A stretch of 64,000 nucleotides of DNA from an uncultured Cedecea sp. (GCF_947498825.1 NZ_CANMLV010000006.1:173077-237076); one strand, 5' to 3'; shown: positions 1 through 10,376, counted from the stretch's first letter. Numbers and translations are program-made. The notes: generated by a model from the sequence alone, not told the origin.

Positions 1-1079
1 TCAGGAATATAACCAGCCTTACGGACAATGGCCCAGGCTTGCATCAGATGCTGGTGCTGGCGGGAGTCAATATAGTAGAGCGCACGGTCAGCATGCAGGG
101 TTTCATAGCGATATTTGGCGCAGGCAATATCGGTGGTGGTATAGAGATAACCGCCATCTTTTTTCTGAACAATGACCCCCATAGGCTCACCATCTTTATT
201 CTTGAACTCATCAAGATAGACAACGGTAGCCCCTTCACTTTCTACAGCCAGGCCTTTAGCCTTCAGATCAGCAACAATACCGGCCAGCATCGGGTTATAT
301 AAACTTTCACCCATCACATCATCCCGGGTCAGTGTTACATTCAGGCGCTGATAGGTTAGCTGGTTTTGGGTCATGGTAATGTCGACCAGTTTACGCCACA
401 TATCGCGGCAGTACTCGTCGCCGCTTTGTAGCTTAACCACATAGCCCCGGGCACGTTCAGCAAACACTTCATCTTCGTCGTAATGTTTTTTGGCATCACG
501 ATAGAAGGCTTCAAGATCGGCCAGCACCATATCACCGGCATTTTCGGTTTGCTGTTTTTCAAGCCAGGCAATCAGCATCCCAAACTGCGTACCCCAGTCA
601 CCGACGTGGTTAGCGCGGATAACGTTATGGCCGAGGAATTCAAGAGTACGTACTGAAGCATCACCAATAATGGTGGAACGAATATTACCGACATGCATCT
701 CTTTGGCGACGTTTGGTGCTGAATAGTCGACGACAATGGTCTCGGGTTTAACCGGGCTAACACCGACACGAGATGAAGCTACCGCCGTTTCAATATGCTG
801 AGCCAGAAATGCGGGATCCAGGAAGATATTAATAAAACCCGGTCCGGCAATTTCAACCTTCTGGGCGATACCGGTTAAATCGAGGCTGGCAATCACCTTC
901 TCTGCAAATTGTCGCGGCGGCATGCCCAGCGTTTTGGCAACAGACATCATACCATTGGCTTGATAGTCACCGAACTGAACCTTTGCAGACTGACGAACTT
1001 GAGGTTCGCAATCCGCAGCTGCACCTGCAGCAATCATTGCCAGGCTAACTTTTTCTGAGAGAAGAGACTGAATATTCAC
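1..1079 (-). CDS. argS: Arginyl-tRNA synthetase, N-terminal part (3' end outside window)
   Basis: Class I aminoacyl-tRNA synthetase that charges tRNA-Arg in the cytoplasm. Reading the minus strand from a GTG at 1077-1079 gives a protein starting [11 protein letters not shown], like the known ArgS N-terminus. An additional N-terminal RNA-binding domain (about residues 1-110) is followed by the catalytic Rossmann fold with [20 protein letters not shown], which contains the HIGH-type signature in its variant form HVGN. The frame stays open to base 1, so about 359 of the usual ~577 residues are present. Neighbours yecM and cutC are divergent, the usual enterobacterial arrangement. The GTG start is chosen because it matches the family N-terminus. 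Confidence 0.96.
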   Translation of the reverse strand, partial: MNIQSLLSEKVSLAMIAAGAAADCEPQVRQSAKVQFGDYQANGMMSVAKTLGMPPRQFAEKVIASLDLTGIAQKVEIAGPGFINIFLDPAFLAQHIETAVASSRVGVSPVKPETIVVDYSAPNVAKEMHVGNIRSTIIGDASVRTLEFLGHNVIRANHVGDWGTQFGMLIAWLEKQQTENAGDMVLADLEAFYRDAKKHYDEDEVFAERARGYVVKLQSGDEYCRDMWRKLVDITMTQNQLTYQRLNVTLTRDDVMGESLYNPMLAGIVADLKAKGLAVESEGATVVYLDEFKNKDGEPMGVIVQKKDGGYLYTTTDIACAKYRYETLHADRALYYIDSRQHQHLMQAWAIVRKAGYIP

Positions 1080-1320
1080 CGAGATACCTTAACAGAGTCC
1101 GAACCATCTGATGCTGATGGTCGTTGATAAATGAGCAAAGAAATAGGGAGTAAGTATAGCGTTATTTATCTGGCCGAGTCAGCAAAAGCCTTATTTCCAG
1201 GCCAGTAATTTGTTTCTGTGTATAAGGAATGCTCGCTCAACGGCAGAAATGGTTCACCGCAGTTGGTTACCGTGAAGCGACAAGGTAGATTAGCGTTTTT
1301 GTATTTCTGGAGAATAGCGG

Positions 1321-1884
1321 ATGGCACAATGGCAAAGCATCGATGAATTGCAGGACTTGGTTACGGACTTGGACCGCTTCGGTCAGCAGATAACCGAACT
1401 GGCGAGCCGTATTGGACTGGATATCGCACCGCTAAATGCCGATCATATTTCCTTGCGCTGTCACCAGAATACCACAGCAGAACGCTGGCGAGCGGGGTTT
1501 GAAAAATGCGGCGATTTATTCAGTGAGAATCAGATAAACGGCCGTCCGGTCTGTTTATTCAAACTGGAACAGCCCGTCTGTGTGGCAGGGTGGAGCTTTA
1601 CATTGATTGAACTGCCCTGGCCTGGTGAAAAACGTTATCCTCATGAAGGCTGGGAACATGTTGAAATTGTGCTTCCTGGTCCTGCGGAAAGTTTAAATGC
1701 CCGAGCTCTGGAATTACTGAGTGATGATGGGCTGCTGGAAACCGGTATTGCCGTGAAAACCAGCGCGCCGCATGCAGAAGGGGAAAGACTCCCTAACACG
1801 ACTTTTGCCATTACTGATGGCAAAGTTACGCTGAAATTTCATCCCTGGAGTCTCGAAGACATTGTGTTGAGTGAAAAACAGTAA
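1321..1884 (+). CDS. yecM: YecM family protein (VOC-like fold)
   Basis: 187 residues, full length for YecM. YecM proteins adopt a glyoxalase/dioxygenase-like (VOC) fold and are thought to bind a metal, but their substrate is not established. Family-typical blocks visible here are LNADHISLRCHQN near residue 40, FKLEQPV near 80 and HEGWEHVEIVLPG near 110; the histidines and glutamates in these blocks are the likely metal ligands (inference). The gene lies divergent from argS and 75 bp before cutC, the same neighbourhood as in E. coli. The ATG start follows a weak GGAGAAT site. Function is unknown beyond the fold. Confidence 0.93.
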   Translation: MAQWQSIDELQDLVTDLDRFGQQITELASRIGLDIAPLNADHISLRCHQNTTAERWRAGFEKCGDLFSENQINGRPVCLFKLEQPVCVAGWSFTLIELPWPGEKRYPHEGWEHVEIVLPGPAESLNARALELLSDDGLLETGIAVKTSAPHAEGERLPNTTFAITDGKVTLKFHPWSLEDIVLSEKQ

Positions 1885-1959
1885 CTTTATAGTCCGGGGG
1901 ATGCAATTTCGCACGAAATTCAGCAATAACCTGTATTAACAGGGGATAAGGAGCAAAAA

Positions 1960-2709
1960 ATGGCGTTGTTAGAAATATGCTGTTATGGGCTGGATTGTGC
2001 GCTGACAGCACAGCGTGCAGGGGCAGACCGAATCGAACTGTGTTCGGCACCGAAAGAAGGTGGGCTGACTCCCTCTGCTGGCGTATTACTGTTGGTAAAA
2101 CAACAGGTATCGATACCCGTTCACCCCATTATTCGCCCCCGTGGCGGCGATTTTTGTTATACCCAGACTGAATTTGACTGCATGCTGGCTGATATCGCCC
2201 TGGTACGTGAACTCGGTTTTCCGGGATTAGTGACTGGGATATTAAATGAAGAGGGAGAGGTCGATAAGCCGCGAATGAAGCAAGTCATGGAAGCCTGTGA
2301 CGGTATGGCTGTTACTTTTCATCGTGCATTTGATATGTGCCGATCGCCACAGCAAGCCTTTGACACGCTGAGAGAACTGGGTGTGGCGAGAGTGCTGACG
2401 TCAGGTCAGCAACCGACAGCCGAGAAAGGAATTTCATTACTTCGGGAACTAAAACAGCAATCCGCTACTCCAATCATTATGGCGGGGGCTGGCGTACGTT
2501 TGGCCAATATTCCACTCTTTTTGCAACAGGGAATCGAAGAGCTACACAGTTCAGCGGGACACTTAGTCGCATCATCAATGCGCTACCGTAATACGGGTGT
2601 CTCTATGAGCGCTGATGCTGCCGCTGACGAATTTTCTCGTTATTGTGTTGACGGCGATAGCGTCGTTGCCATGAAAGCCGCCCTGAATCATTATTCCGCA
2701 CCGGCCTGA
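1960..2709 (+). CDS. cutC: Copper homeostasis protein CutC
   Basis: 249 residues, a complete CutC TIM-barrel protein of the cytoplasm, historically linked to copper tolerance although its biochemical role remains uncertain. The N-terminus [15 protein letters not shown] and blocks [44 protein letters not shown] and [11 protein letters not shown] are diagnostic of the family. A GGATAAGGAG ribosome site sits 7 bp before the ATG. It follows yecM by 75 bp in the same direction and is closed by a strong hairpin terminator about 50 bp downstream, so yecM-cutC may be co-transcribed. Confidence 0.95.
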   Translation: MALLEICCYGLDCALTAQRAGADRIELCSAPKEGGLTPSAGVLLLVKQQVSIPVHPIIRPRGGDFCYTQTEFDCMLADIALVRELGFPGLVTGILNEEGEVDKPRMKQVMEACDGMAVTFHRAFDMCRSPQQAFDTLRELGVARVLTSGQQPTAEKGISLLRELKQQSATPIIMAGAGVRLANIPLFLQQGIEELHSSAGHLVASSMRYRNTGVSMSADAAADEFSRYCVDGDSVVAMKAALNHYSAPA

Positions 2710-2758
2710 GAAACCTGTTTACCGCACATCATATCGCCCAATATGATGTTCTTGTACC

Positions 2759-2788
2759 AAGCCCTGGAACTTTACCAGGGCTTTTTTT
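2759..2788 (+). terminator. Rho-independent terminator after cutC
   Basis: Perfect stem AGCCCTGG / CCAGGGCT with a 7-nt loop followed by a run of seven T; it closes the cutC unit. Confidence 0.9.
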
Positions 2789-3468
2789 ATGAGTGTCTGA
2801 TACCACTGTAAGGCGTCCATCCAGAAGCGGTGTGTATTGGCTGAGTCGTCTGACTATATTCAACGGAACGGAAGCATCTTGACTGTTGCCCTCTGTTTGC
2901 CGTTTCATTATCAATGAATGGTTAATTCGTAAAATATTGATGGTGATTTATACTTTTTATTATATTTATGCTCTCATAAATGACATTGTACAGGCGGTCA
3001 TCTTTCTTATCTTTGATGTCTTGTCTGGCTATAAAGACTTTTTCTGGCTGTTTTTTCAGGTTTTTTTATTGCCTTTTCGCGTATTTTTAGCGTTTCTGTT
3101 TTTTTTTGAATTTTGAGGTAAAATAAAAAAGACCATCATTAACAATGACATAGTGTTATTGTTATTTGTTATGATAAAACTAATGCATTGATATTATTGA
3201 ATGTTTAATGGAGGGTTGATTTTATAAAGGAAGTCAGTCAAGTGACGTTTAATCTATGATTTCTCTGTTTTGATGGGTAATATTATAGATTCTTTCCGCC
3301 ATTCGATTTTTACCTGACATCAATCCCGTCGGGTGTTACTAACATATCTGTTGTTATTTTTAATAAAAATCGAAATGTATATTAATCTTGCATGTGGTGT
3401 TTATAATTACCTCTAAAATGTAATAATAAGTTAAATATCTTTTTTTAATACTCAATCTGGAGAATATC
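2789..3468. other. AT-rich intergenic region, no supported gene
   Basis: About 680 bp between cutC and the inclusion-body protein gene. It becomes very AT-rich and T-biased from 2930. A 76-codon hydrophobic frame at 2886-3116 lacks a ribosome site and is low-complexity, so I do not call it. The last ~200 bp should hold the promoter of the downstream gene; I see no clear operator. Confidence 0.6.
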
Positions 3469-4032
3469 ATGGAAAATAATATAGAAGTATCCAATATCAG
3501 TACCAGGAGTAGCAATAAAATTATTAATATTCTTGTCGTTATCGATACCGATAGTGTGATTAATGACTTTAAAGGAAAGTATGTTAGCAAGGATTATACC
3601 AAGCCAACCAGTATTTCACATAACTATTCATATATGGTCACGACCTCTGCACACTCTATTAGTGGGAGTGGAACTGCAGACCTTAATATTAAAGCCAATG
3701 TGGGTGATGTTATTCGCTGGACAGGTATATCGGAGTCCGGCAATTTTGATTCCAGCGTGTTGATCTACGGCGTGCCAAAATTTAAAGGTGACAATGTCTT
3801 TGTTGATCCTACATTTAAATCATTCTCAAAGAGATCTATGACGCCTAAACAGGGAGGCCCATTCCCGGTAACGTTCAGAGATCAAATTAATTGGTTCCTG
3901 CAAGCAGATATTCATCAGACAGGAAAAGAGCATTATAATATTCAATTTGGTGTGTATTATCGCCCTACGGGGGGTGAGCAGGAGCTGTTTGGTTATTTTT
4001 ATTGGGACCCGACTATTACAGTGCGTAATTAG
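3469..4032 (+). CDS. AidA/PixA family inclusion-body protein
   Basis: 187 residues without signal peptide. The pattern INILVVIDTDSVI near residue 20, the SYMVTT block, GDVIRWTGIS near 80 and the C-terminal FGYFYWDPTITV are typical of the AidA/PixA family. Relatives include PixA of Xenorhabdus (cytoplasmic crystalline inclusions) and AidA of Burkholderia/Ralstonia (quorum-sensing controlled); the molecular function is not known. The start is supported by a CTGGAGAAT site 7 bp upstream. The gene stands alone between convergent hypF and cutC in AT-rich DNA, which suggests independent acquisition (inference). Family call from sequence pattern only. Confidence 0.82.
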   Translation: MENNIEVSNISTRSSNKIINILVVIDTDSVINDFKGKYVSKDYTKPTSISHNYSYMVTTSAHSISGSGTADLNIKANVGDVIRWTGISESGNFDSSVLIYGVPKFKGDNVFVDPTFKSFSKRSMTPKQGGPFPVTFRDQINWFLQADIHQTGKEHYNIQFGVYYRPTGGEQELFGYFYWDPTITVRN

Positions 4033-4052
4033 ACAGTGATATTCTAGAAAGC

Positions 4053-4146
4053 AATACCCACATATAACATGAATATTTGATACTGGTTCTGTTATTTTAT
4101 AAATTAATTTCTTCTGAATGAAAATCAGAACGTTTATGTGGGTATT
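4053..4146. repeat. 12-bp perfect inverted repeat with ~70-nt loop
   Basis: AATACCCACATA (4053-4064) is matched exactly by TATGTGGGTATT (4135-4146), with a smaller TTCTG/CAGAA stem inside. It begins about 20 bp after the AidA/PixA stop and ends in TTTTCC, so it may be a large terminator or a structured 3' UTR. Confidence 0.5.
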
Positions 4147-4277
4147 TTCCAGAGTATCAGCTCATCTTTTTATCTGAAATAGCTGTAAAGTATAATAAGT
4201 AGAATCAGACTGTTGGTATATATCTATAGTGCGATATTCTCCGTTGCTGTGCCGTTTCTCATTAAGAACAGAATGTT

Positions 4278-6578
4278 TTAAACAGTAGAAGAGCATTGCA
4301 AGCGTGCGCAGGCAATCACCGCCTGGCCGAGCGCCAGTCCTCCATCTCCAGCCGGAATATCTTGTGGCATCAGCACAGTAAGCGGGGCTAAGTAGTGATA
4401 CAACCGTTGGCGTAGCAGGCGGTTATGCAGTACTCCTCCACCCAGAGCGATGGTCCGGATACCGGTTCTCTCTGCATGGAAACGTGCCAGAGTAGCAAGG
4501 CCCTGTGCCAGCGCATCGTGAAAGGCGAAAGCGCGTGCGGCGGGCTCGGCCTGCCAGTCAAGCCATTGCTGCCAGAATATAGCCAGGTCAAGCACGATAC
4601 CTGAGTCCGTGTGCAGTAACGGCATTGTGACCGGATGAGACTGTCCTTGAGTCTGTTGCGCCAATGCTTCCAGACGGCTTGCCGCTTCACCTTCAAAACT
4701 TAATTTACCGGGAGCGCAAGCGAGTATCATGGCGACGGCGTCAAACAGGCGCCCACAGGACGAAGCTTGTGGCGAGTTTATGCCTGCTTCTATGGCTTTC
4801 GACAGCGGCAACCAGGGATAAGGTGCGAGCACTTGCGCTTCCGGGCGTGCCTGCCAGTCGGGGACAAAGGCCAGCCATTGTGCCAGAGTATTTCGCCAGG
4901 GTTCGCGCGCAGCCAGATCGCCACCGGGGAGCGCTACCATCGGTAAGCCTCCCAGATGTTCACAGTGCCGGTAATTGGCTCGCAAACACTCCCCGCCCCA
5001 AAGTTCACCTTGGTTATCCTCTGTGATCCCGTATCCCAGTCCGTCCAGTGCCAGACCAATCACTTCACTGTTATCCAACGGCCATTGATGTTCAGCCAGA
5101 CAGGCTGCAATGTGGGCGTGATGATGTAGCACGTCAATGACAGGGACGGAAAAGTTTTCCCCCTGCAGATGACTGACATACCCCGGGTGAGCATCCCGGG
5201 CGACGACAAAAGGTTTGCAGTCATAGAGATGCTGAAAGTGGTCGATCGCTTGCTGCTGCTGTTCCGCAATATCACTGTGCGTCAGAGAGCCAAAATGGGC
5301 GCTGAGTGTGGCAGTATTACCGCGCACCAGACAGAAGGTGTTCTTCAGGTCGCCCCCCAGCGCAAGTAACGGCTGCTGAGGATTAAATCCGGGAGGAAGC
5401 GTGAAAGAATCGGGGACGTAACCCCGCGCCCGGCGCAGTATTTCAGTCCCCTGAGGCGTGAGGCGAACCAGTGAGTCATCAGCGCGCTGGACGATATCGC
5501 GGTTATGCAGCAACCAGACATCGGCAATACCATCAAGCTGCGACAGAGCCTGTTCATTGGTCAGTACGGGGGCGCAGCCGCTGGCGTTGCCGGAGGTCAT
5601 CACCAGGGGTATTTGAACTGCCAGCATCAATAAATGATGAAGTGGTGTGAAAGGGAGCATCAGCCCGATCTCATCAAGACCGGGGGCTATTGCAGCACAG
5701 AGTGGTGATTGGGGCGTTTTGGCTGTCAGCACAATGGGAGCGGCCGGAGAACTGAGCAGATCGCGCAGTCTCTTGTCTTCATCCTCGCTGCTGCACCTAC
5801 CCAGCCAGTCGATATCGGGTAGCATTACTGCCAGCGGTTTTGAGGGGCGCTGTTTACGTTCGCGGAGTCGTACCACGACGTCTTGTTGTGTCGCATCGCA
5901 AGTGAGATGAAAACCGCCCAGCCCCTTAATTGCGACGATTTTCCCTGCGCGTAAAGCGCTAACCGCATATTCCAGCGCCGTTTCCCCTTGCGCGATTTCA
6001 TCGCCATTTTTCAACGTTGCCGTGAGCTGAGGACCGCAGTGCGGGCAGGCGACGGGTTGAGCATGAAAGCGGCGGTCTGCAGGGTTCTGGTATTCCTGCA
6101 GACATTCCGGGCATAAGGTAAATTCTGCCATGCTGGTGAAAGGACGATCGTAAGGCATGGAACGGATCAGTGTAAAACGCGGGCCGCAATGGGTACAGTT
6201 GGTAAACGCATAGCCGAAACGGCGTTCCCCTCTGCGGGTAATATCTTTCAGACATTCCGGGCAGGTCGCCGCATCGGGTACCACCTGGGTATCCATCTGA
6301 CAGTGACGACTCTCAATAATAGTGAAGTCTTGTGGTGGTTCTGACCAGTCGAAAGGGGTGACATGGGTACTGTCAATCCTCGCCAGTGGCGGGCATTCAC
6401 GTTGAAGCAGGTTGAGAAAGATATCAAGATTAACGGGGTTAAGCAGTCTGATTTCAACACCAGCGCTGTCATTACTGACATCGCCGCGAAGTTGCAATTG
6501 GTCAGCTAACTGCCAGACAAAGGGTCTGAAACCGACACCTTGAACTTTGCCGTAAACACGGATAAGCAGACCGGACAT
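4278..6578 (-). CDS. hypF: Carbamoyltransferase HypF (hydrogenase maturation)
   Basis: 766 residues, full length. HypF converts carbamoyl phosphate and ATP to carbamoyl-adenylate and transfers the carbamoyl group to the C-terminal cysteine of HypE, the first step in making the CN ligands of the NiFe site. Domains in order: acylphosphatase ([11 protein letters not shown], residues ~10-90); two zinc modules with CPEC/CTHCGPR and CPEC/CPHCGPQ (~105-185); YrdC-like domain ([23 protein letters not shown]; ~200-380); Kae1-like transferase domain with [22 protein letters not shown] and [12 protein letters not shown]. It lies 71 bp downstream of fdhF in the same direction, so hydN-fdhF-hypF probably form an operon. 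Confidence 0.97.
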   Translation of the reverse strand: MSGLLIRVYGKVQGVGFRPFVWQLADQLQLRGDVSNDSAGVEIRLLNPVNLDIFLNLLQRECPPLARIDSTHVTPFDWSEPPQDFTIIESRHCQMDTQVVPDAATCPECLKDITRRGERRFGYAFTNCTHCGPRFTLIRSMPYDRPFTSMAEFTLCPECLQEYQNPADRRFHAQPVACPHCGPQLTATLKNGDEIAQGETALEYAVSALRAGKIVAIKGLGGFHLTCDATQQDVVVRLRERKQRPSKPLAVMLPDIDWLGRCSSEDEDKRLRDLLSSPAAPIVLTAKTPQSPLCAAIAPGLDEIGLMLPFTPLHHLLMLAVQIPLVMTSGNASGCAPVLTNEQALSQLDGIADVWLLHNRDIVQRADDSLVRLTPQGTEILRRARGYVPDSFTLPPGFNPQQPLLALGGDLKNTFCLVRGNTATLSAHFGSLTHSDIAEQQQQAIDHFQHLYDCKPFVVARDAHPGYVSHLQGENFSVPVIDVLHHHAHIAACLAEHQWPLDNSEVIGLALDGLGYGITEDNQGELWGGECLRANYRHCEHLGGLPMVALPGGDLAAREPWRNTLAQWLAFVPDWQARPEAQVLAPYPWLPLSKAIEAGINSPQASSCGRLFDAVAMILACAPGKLSFEGEAASRLEALAQQTQGQSHPVTMPLLHTDSGIVLDLAIFWQQWLDWQAEPAARAFAFHDALAQGLATLARFHAERTGIRTIALGGGVLHNRLLRQRLYHYLAPLTVLMPQDIPAGDGGLALGQAVIACARLQCSSTV

Positions 6579-6609
6579 AACACCTCTTTATGCGTAAAAC
6601 AGAGGAATA

Positions 6610-6636
6610 ACGCCTTCCGCGTTAGCGGGAAGGCGT
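6610..6636 (-). terminator. Intercistronic hairpin between fdhF and hypF
   Basis: ACGCCTTCC pairs with GGAAGGCGT around a 9-nt spacer. No T-run follows on the minus strand, so it is more likely an mRNA-stability or attenuating element than a full terminator. Confidence 0.5.
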
Positions 6637-6649
6637 CAGATACAGCAAA

Positions 6650-8821
6650 CTACATTGTAGTAGAGGATGTGACATCTTCAACGGCGCTACGCAGACGGGC
6701 TTTCATATCACTGTAAGTCTGATGAGCATAATTTTCAGCCCAGCGTTGGTCGGCAATGTGTTCCACTTTTACCGCACAATACTTGGTTTCCGGTGTTTTG
6801 GATATGGGGTCAAGATTATCCTGAGTCAGTTCATTACAGGCTCCGATCCACCACTGGTAAGTCATATAGACGGCACCTTTATTGATACGCTCATTGTAAT
6901 TGACGCGTGATATCACTTTACCACGACGTGAGGCAACCCAGACCAGCTGCTGATCGTGGATACCGAGTGCTTCAGCATCTGTCGGATTCATTTGAACGAA
7001 ACCCGGTTCATCAGCCAGAGTTTGTAAGGCTGCGCAGTTACCGGTCATTGAACGACAGGAATAGTGACCCACCTCTCGCACGGTACACAATACCAGCGGG
7101 TAGTCGCTGTCAGGCGTTTCTGCTGGCGCACGCCAGGGGGCTGCGAATAACTGGCCCTTACCGGTTGGGGTGTCAAAGTGGTTATCAGTGTACAGATGCG
7201 GTGTTCCCGGGCTTTCAAGTGTTGTGCAAGGCCATTGAACATGGCCCAGTGTGCCCATTTTTTCGTAGGTTGCGCCATAGAATAGTGGGCAGAGGCTGCG
7301 CATTTCGTCCCAGATTTCCTGGTTATCCTGGTAATGCATCGGATAACCCATCTCGGTTGCCAGCAGACTGATAATTTCCCAGTCGCGTTTAACATCGTAT
7401 TTAGGTTCAATCGCTTTTTCGAACCGCTGGAAACCGCGGTCTGCGCAAGAGAAGACACCACCATGCTCACCCCATGAGGTTGCAGGTAATATCACGTCTG
7501 CTTGTTCCGCCGTTTTGGTCATGAAGATATCTTGAACCACGACAAAATCCAGCGCTTCAAATCCTTTACGCACCAGGCCTAAATCCGCCTCAGTCTGCAA
7601 TGGATCTTCACCCATGATGTAGTAGGCCTTCACTTTACCTTCGAGAGCAAGGTGCGGGATTTCAGTGATACGGTGACCAATTTGCGCATCCATCTGGTTA
7701 ACATCTATCCCCCAGGCAGCGGCGAATTTCGCCCGTACTTCTGGGTCAGTGACTGACTGATAGCCGGGGAATTCATTGGGTAGTACGCCCATATCGCAGG
7801 CACCCTGTACATTGTTCTGACCACGAACCGGACCCACACCCACATTAGCGCGGCCTAAGTTGCCGGTCAGCAGTGCAAGACTGGCGAGTCCTTTCACGAC
7901 GTCAACGGCCTGGCCAAATTGCGTGACACCCATACCCCACATAATCGTGGCGGAAGGTGCTGCCGCGTAGGTGCGCATTGCCTGGCGTATTTCCTGAGCG
8001 GAAACCCCCGTTTGTTCAGCGACCGCTTCAGGTGAGTAATCGGCGACATTTTTACGATAGGCTTCAAATCCTTCGGTATATTTCGATACATAATCGTGGT
8101 CATACAGGTCTTCTTCGATCAGCACATGGGCGAAAGCATTGACCAGCGCCATATTACAACCGTTTTTAATCTGTAAATGCTGATTTGCTATACGTGCTGT
8201 TTCGATACGGCGAGGGTCACAGACAATCACCTGTGCGCCTTTTTCTTTGGCTTTAATCACCCGACGGGCAACGATGGGGTGAGAGTCGGCGCAGTTATAG
8301 CCAAACACCAGCAGACACTTGGAGTTTTCGATATCGCCAATTGAGTTACTCATTGCCCCGTTCCCCAGGGTTGCCTGCAAACCGGCAACAGAAGGACCAT
8401 GACAAACACGGGCACAGCAGTCCACGTTGTTGGTGCCGATGACCGCACGCGCAAATTTCTGCATCACAAAGTTGGTTTCATTCCCGGTTCCGCGGGAAGA
8501 ACCGGTGGTCATGATAGAGCGTGGTCCGTATTTTTGTTTAATCTCTTTCAGGCGTTGGGCGGTGTAACTGATCGCTTCATCCCAGCTCACTGCCTCAAAT
8601 TTTCCACCTTTTTGACGACGGATCAGAGGCTGTGTCAGACGTGGGGTAAGCAGTTTTGTATCATTAAGAAAATCCCAGCCATAATAGCCTTTCAGGCATA
8701 ATTCATTCTGGTTGGTCACGCCGTTCGCAGCTTCCGCACGGATGATTTTTCCGTTATCTACGATCAGATTTAGTTTGCATCCAGCACCGCAATACGGACA
8801 GACAGTGGTGACTTTTTTCAT
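6650..8821 (-). CDS. fdhF: Formate dehydrogenase H, selenium-free (Cys140) type
   Basis: 723 residues; molybdopterin-bis-MGD formate dehydrogenase that oxidises formate to CO2 and feeds electrons into FHL on the cytoplasmic side. The N-terminal [4Fe-4S] ligands C8, C11, C15 and C42 are visible (VCPYCGAGC, LCLKGYYGW), as are TTGSSRGTGNE and the active-site stretch CARVCHGPSVAG. The residue before His141, selenocysteine (TGA) in E. coli FdhF, is an ordinary cysteine codon TGT here (8402-8404 on the minus strand), so no SECIS or Sec machinery is needed. It is followed by hypF and preceded 23 bp upstream by hydN; the ATG has a GAGGAAAT site. Confidence 0.96.
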   Translation of the reverse strand: MKKVTTVCPYCGAGCKLNLIVDNGKIIRAEAANGVTNQNELCLKGYYGWDFLNDTKLLTPRLTQPLIRRQKGGKFEAVSWDEAISYTAQRLKEIKQKYGPRSIMTTGSSRGTGNETNFVMQKFARAVIGTNNVDCCARVCHGPSVAGLQATLGNGAMSNSIGDIENSKCLLVFGYNCADSHPIVARRVIKAKEKGAQVIVCDPRRIETARIANQHLQIKNGCNMALVNAFAHVLIEEDLYDHDYVSKYTEGFEAYRKNVADYSPEAVAEQTGVSAQEIRQAMRTYAAAPSATIMWGMGVTQFGQAVDVVKGLASLALLTGNLGRANVGVGPVRGQNNVQGACDMGVLPNEFPGYQSVTDPEVRAKFAAAWGIDVNQMDAQIGHRITEIPHLALEGKVKAYYIMGEDPLQTEADLGLVRKGFEALDFVVVQDIFMTKTAEQADVILPATSWGEHGGVFSCADRGFQRFEKAIEPKYDVKRDWEIISLLATEMGYPMHYQDNQEIWDEMRSLCPLFYGATYEKMGTLGHVQWPCTTLESPGTPHLYTDNHFDTPTGKGQLFAAPWRAPAETPDSDYPLVLCTVREVGHYSCRSMTGNCAALQTLADEPGFVQMNPTDAEALGIHDQQLVWVASRRGKVISRVNYNERINKGAVYMTYQWWIGACNELTQDNLDPISKTPETKYCAVKVEHIADQRWAENYAHQTYSDMKARLRSAVEDVTSSTTM

Positions 8822-8844
8822 GTGATAATTTCCTCGATCCGGGG

Positions 8845-9390
8845 TTAAAACAGCAGTGGAGATGTGCTGTCGAGCGCAGCGCGGCGGCGTTTTTCTGCGT
8901 TCATATCCTGTAACTGGTTACGGTCAATGACGTAAATAGCCTTGGTCGGACAAATGTCAATGCAAGCCGGGCCCTCTGTGCGGGAGCTACACAGGTCACA
9001 TTTATGTGCCTCAGCTTTATCTGAAATGGCCACCATAGCGGCGCCATTTTGACGAAAAATGGGGGTAGTGATGACTTCCATTGCGCCGTATGGACAGGCG
9101 ACTACGCAGGTCTTACAGCCGATACAGTGCTCCTGCATGACTTGTACATGATCCCCGGTACGAAGAATGGCACCGTTCGGACAAACATTGGCACAAGGGG
9201 CATCTTCACACTGGCGGCATGTCACCGGGGTACTGATATTGACGCCTTTAATAACGTGTAAGCGTGGTGCAAAAGTAGCTTTGCTAAACAGTGACATATC
9301 CTGAGATTCACTGTGAGCCAGCACGCAGGCAATTTCACAGGTACGGCAGCCGATACATTTTTTTGGGTCGGCGATAATAAACCGGTTCAT
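8845..9390 (-). CDS. hydN: HydN-type 4x[4Fe-4S] electron-transfer protein
   Basis: 181 residues with four ferredoxin cysteine clusters: CIGCRTCEIAC (12-22), CRQCEDAPCANVCP (~58-71), CIGCKTCVVACP (~89-100) and CDLCSSRTEGPACIDICP (~131-148). HydN is the companion of FdhF in enterobacteria and supports electron transfer from formate dehydrogenase H or maturation of FHL; its exact step is unclear. It is the first gene of the hydN-fdhF-hypF unit, with an AGGAGG ribosome site and a candidate sigma-54 promoter about 140 bp upstream. Confidence 0.93.
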   Translation of the reverse strand: MNRFIIADPKKCIGCRTCEIACVLAHSESQDMSLFSKATFAPRLHVIKGVNISTPVTCRQCEDAPCANVCPNGAILRTGDHVQVMQEHCIGCKTCVVACPYGAMEVITTPIFRQNGAAMVAISDKAEAHKCDLCSSRTEGPACIDICPTKAIYVIDRNQLQDMNAEKRRRAALDSTSPLLF

Positions 9391-9528
9391 CTAAACCTCC
9401 TGAGTCCGGGTTTTTTATTAAACCGGATTACACCGGCTTGGCGACATTGCTCTACCCGTCATATTTCAGGTTGCCAGGGTGTTACCTTCGTCTGGCGGCT
9501 TGAATCATTCTGGGTCTGCAGTGGTAAT

Positions 9529-9543
9529 ACATAAAACGTGCCA
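9529..9543 (-). promoter_or_regulatory. Candidate sigma-54 promoter of hydN-fdhF-hypF
   Basis: On the minus strand TGGCACGTTTTATGT: a perfect -24 TGGCAC and a degenerate -12 (ATGT for TTGC) with 10 bp between the GG and GT. The same design appears before hycA and hyfA, where the -12 is better. Confidence 0.6.
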
Positions 9544-9645
9544 GTTTTCATTTTTTAATTTTATCTATTTAAATCATTTGGTTATGTTTTATTTTTTTTT
9601 AGGTGACGAATTTTTTGTTGATGTCATCCGGATATCGTCATGGCA

Positions 9646-9663
9646 TCGACAGTAGTGTCGACA
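9646..9663. promoter_or_regulatory. Candidate FhlA upstream site for hydN
   Basis: TCGACA-GTAG-TGTCGACA, an inverted arrangement of TCGACA/TGTCGA about 110 bp upstream of the sigma-54 promoter. The octamer TGTCGACA recurs upstream of hyfA (31961). Similarity to FhlA sites is from memory of the E. coli regulon. Confidence 0.5.
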
Positions 9664-10082
9664 GCAAATATCAGACTATTAGAGTTTTTAAAAAGGAGGG
9701 GGAAGGTAAATGCCGGTAGTATTATGAGCCGGAAGAGGAGGGCGATGACACTCTTGGTATGAAAAATTGCGTGAAGGTGATTAATACAAAGCGGGCCAGT
9801 GACAGTATCAATAATGTGTATTGACCTACACCCCATTTATAAACACACCGTGATGTTTGTAGTTTCCGCATCAGGCAGATAGCTGACTGTAAGATTAGAT
9901 CACGCTCAGATGGTGGCTTGGTCTTAGAATCTGCGATTCCTGGGTTGTACTTTGCTCTGGCTGCTCATCTTGCGCTGATGAATAGATATTACTGGCCTCC
10001 GTACATTTTATAAACACAAAAATTGATGTACGCTTTGATGTGCATTATACTGTATGTAATTAAATATACTTTCAGGTGGGTT
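9664..10082. other. Intergenic region, no gene
   Basis: About 420 bp between the hydN regulatory region and the yafN antitoxin. I find no convincing reading frame; the final 60 bp are AT-rich and probably contain the yafN promoter, where autoregulation by the antitoxin would be expected. Confidence 0.5.
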
Positions 10083-10376
10083 ATGGAACGTATTCTCGCA
10101 GAAAAATCTATCAACATCACCGAGTTAAGGAAGAACCCGGCGAAATATTTCATTGATGAGCCGGTTGCCGTTCTCTCCAACAACCGTCCCGCTGGCTACA
10201 TGGTTAGTGCTAAAGTGTTTGAAGAACTGATCGATCTGTTGGAAGAGAAGCAGGGCAAGGTTCACACCGCTGCGCGATTTAGGCCAACGGCTGAACGTTT
10301 AAGCGGTATTGCGGATAGCGGGCAGCAATTGCTGCAAAACGCCTCTGATAAGGACCTGACCGAGTTCACGGAATGA
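10083..10376 (+). CDS. yafN: YafN-type antitoxin (Phd/YefM superfamily)
   Basis: 97 residues, the same length as E. coli YafN and very similar to it from memory: MERILAEKSINITELRKNP, then AKYFIDEPVAVLSNNRPAGY, in the DNA-binding Phd/YefM-type N-terminal half, and an acidic C-terminus (DKDLTEFTE) that would mask the toxin. The start at 10083 is chosen over an upstream ATG because it has a CAGGTGGG ribosome site and matches the family N-terminus. Its stop overlaps the start of the yafO remnant by ATGA coupling. The cognate toxin is broken, so this is an orphan antitoxin, possibly kept as an autorepressor. Confidence 0.9.
   Translation: MERILAEKSINITELRKNPAKYFIDEPVAVLSNNRPAGYMVSAKVFEELIDLLEEKQGKVHTAARFRPTAERLSGIADSGQQLLQNASDKDLTEFTE

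Noticed and set aside
2886..3116. 76-codon hydrophobic ORF after cutC
   Set aside because: T-rich low-complexity DNA read as Phe/Leu/Ile, no ribosome site, no family resemblance.
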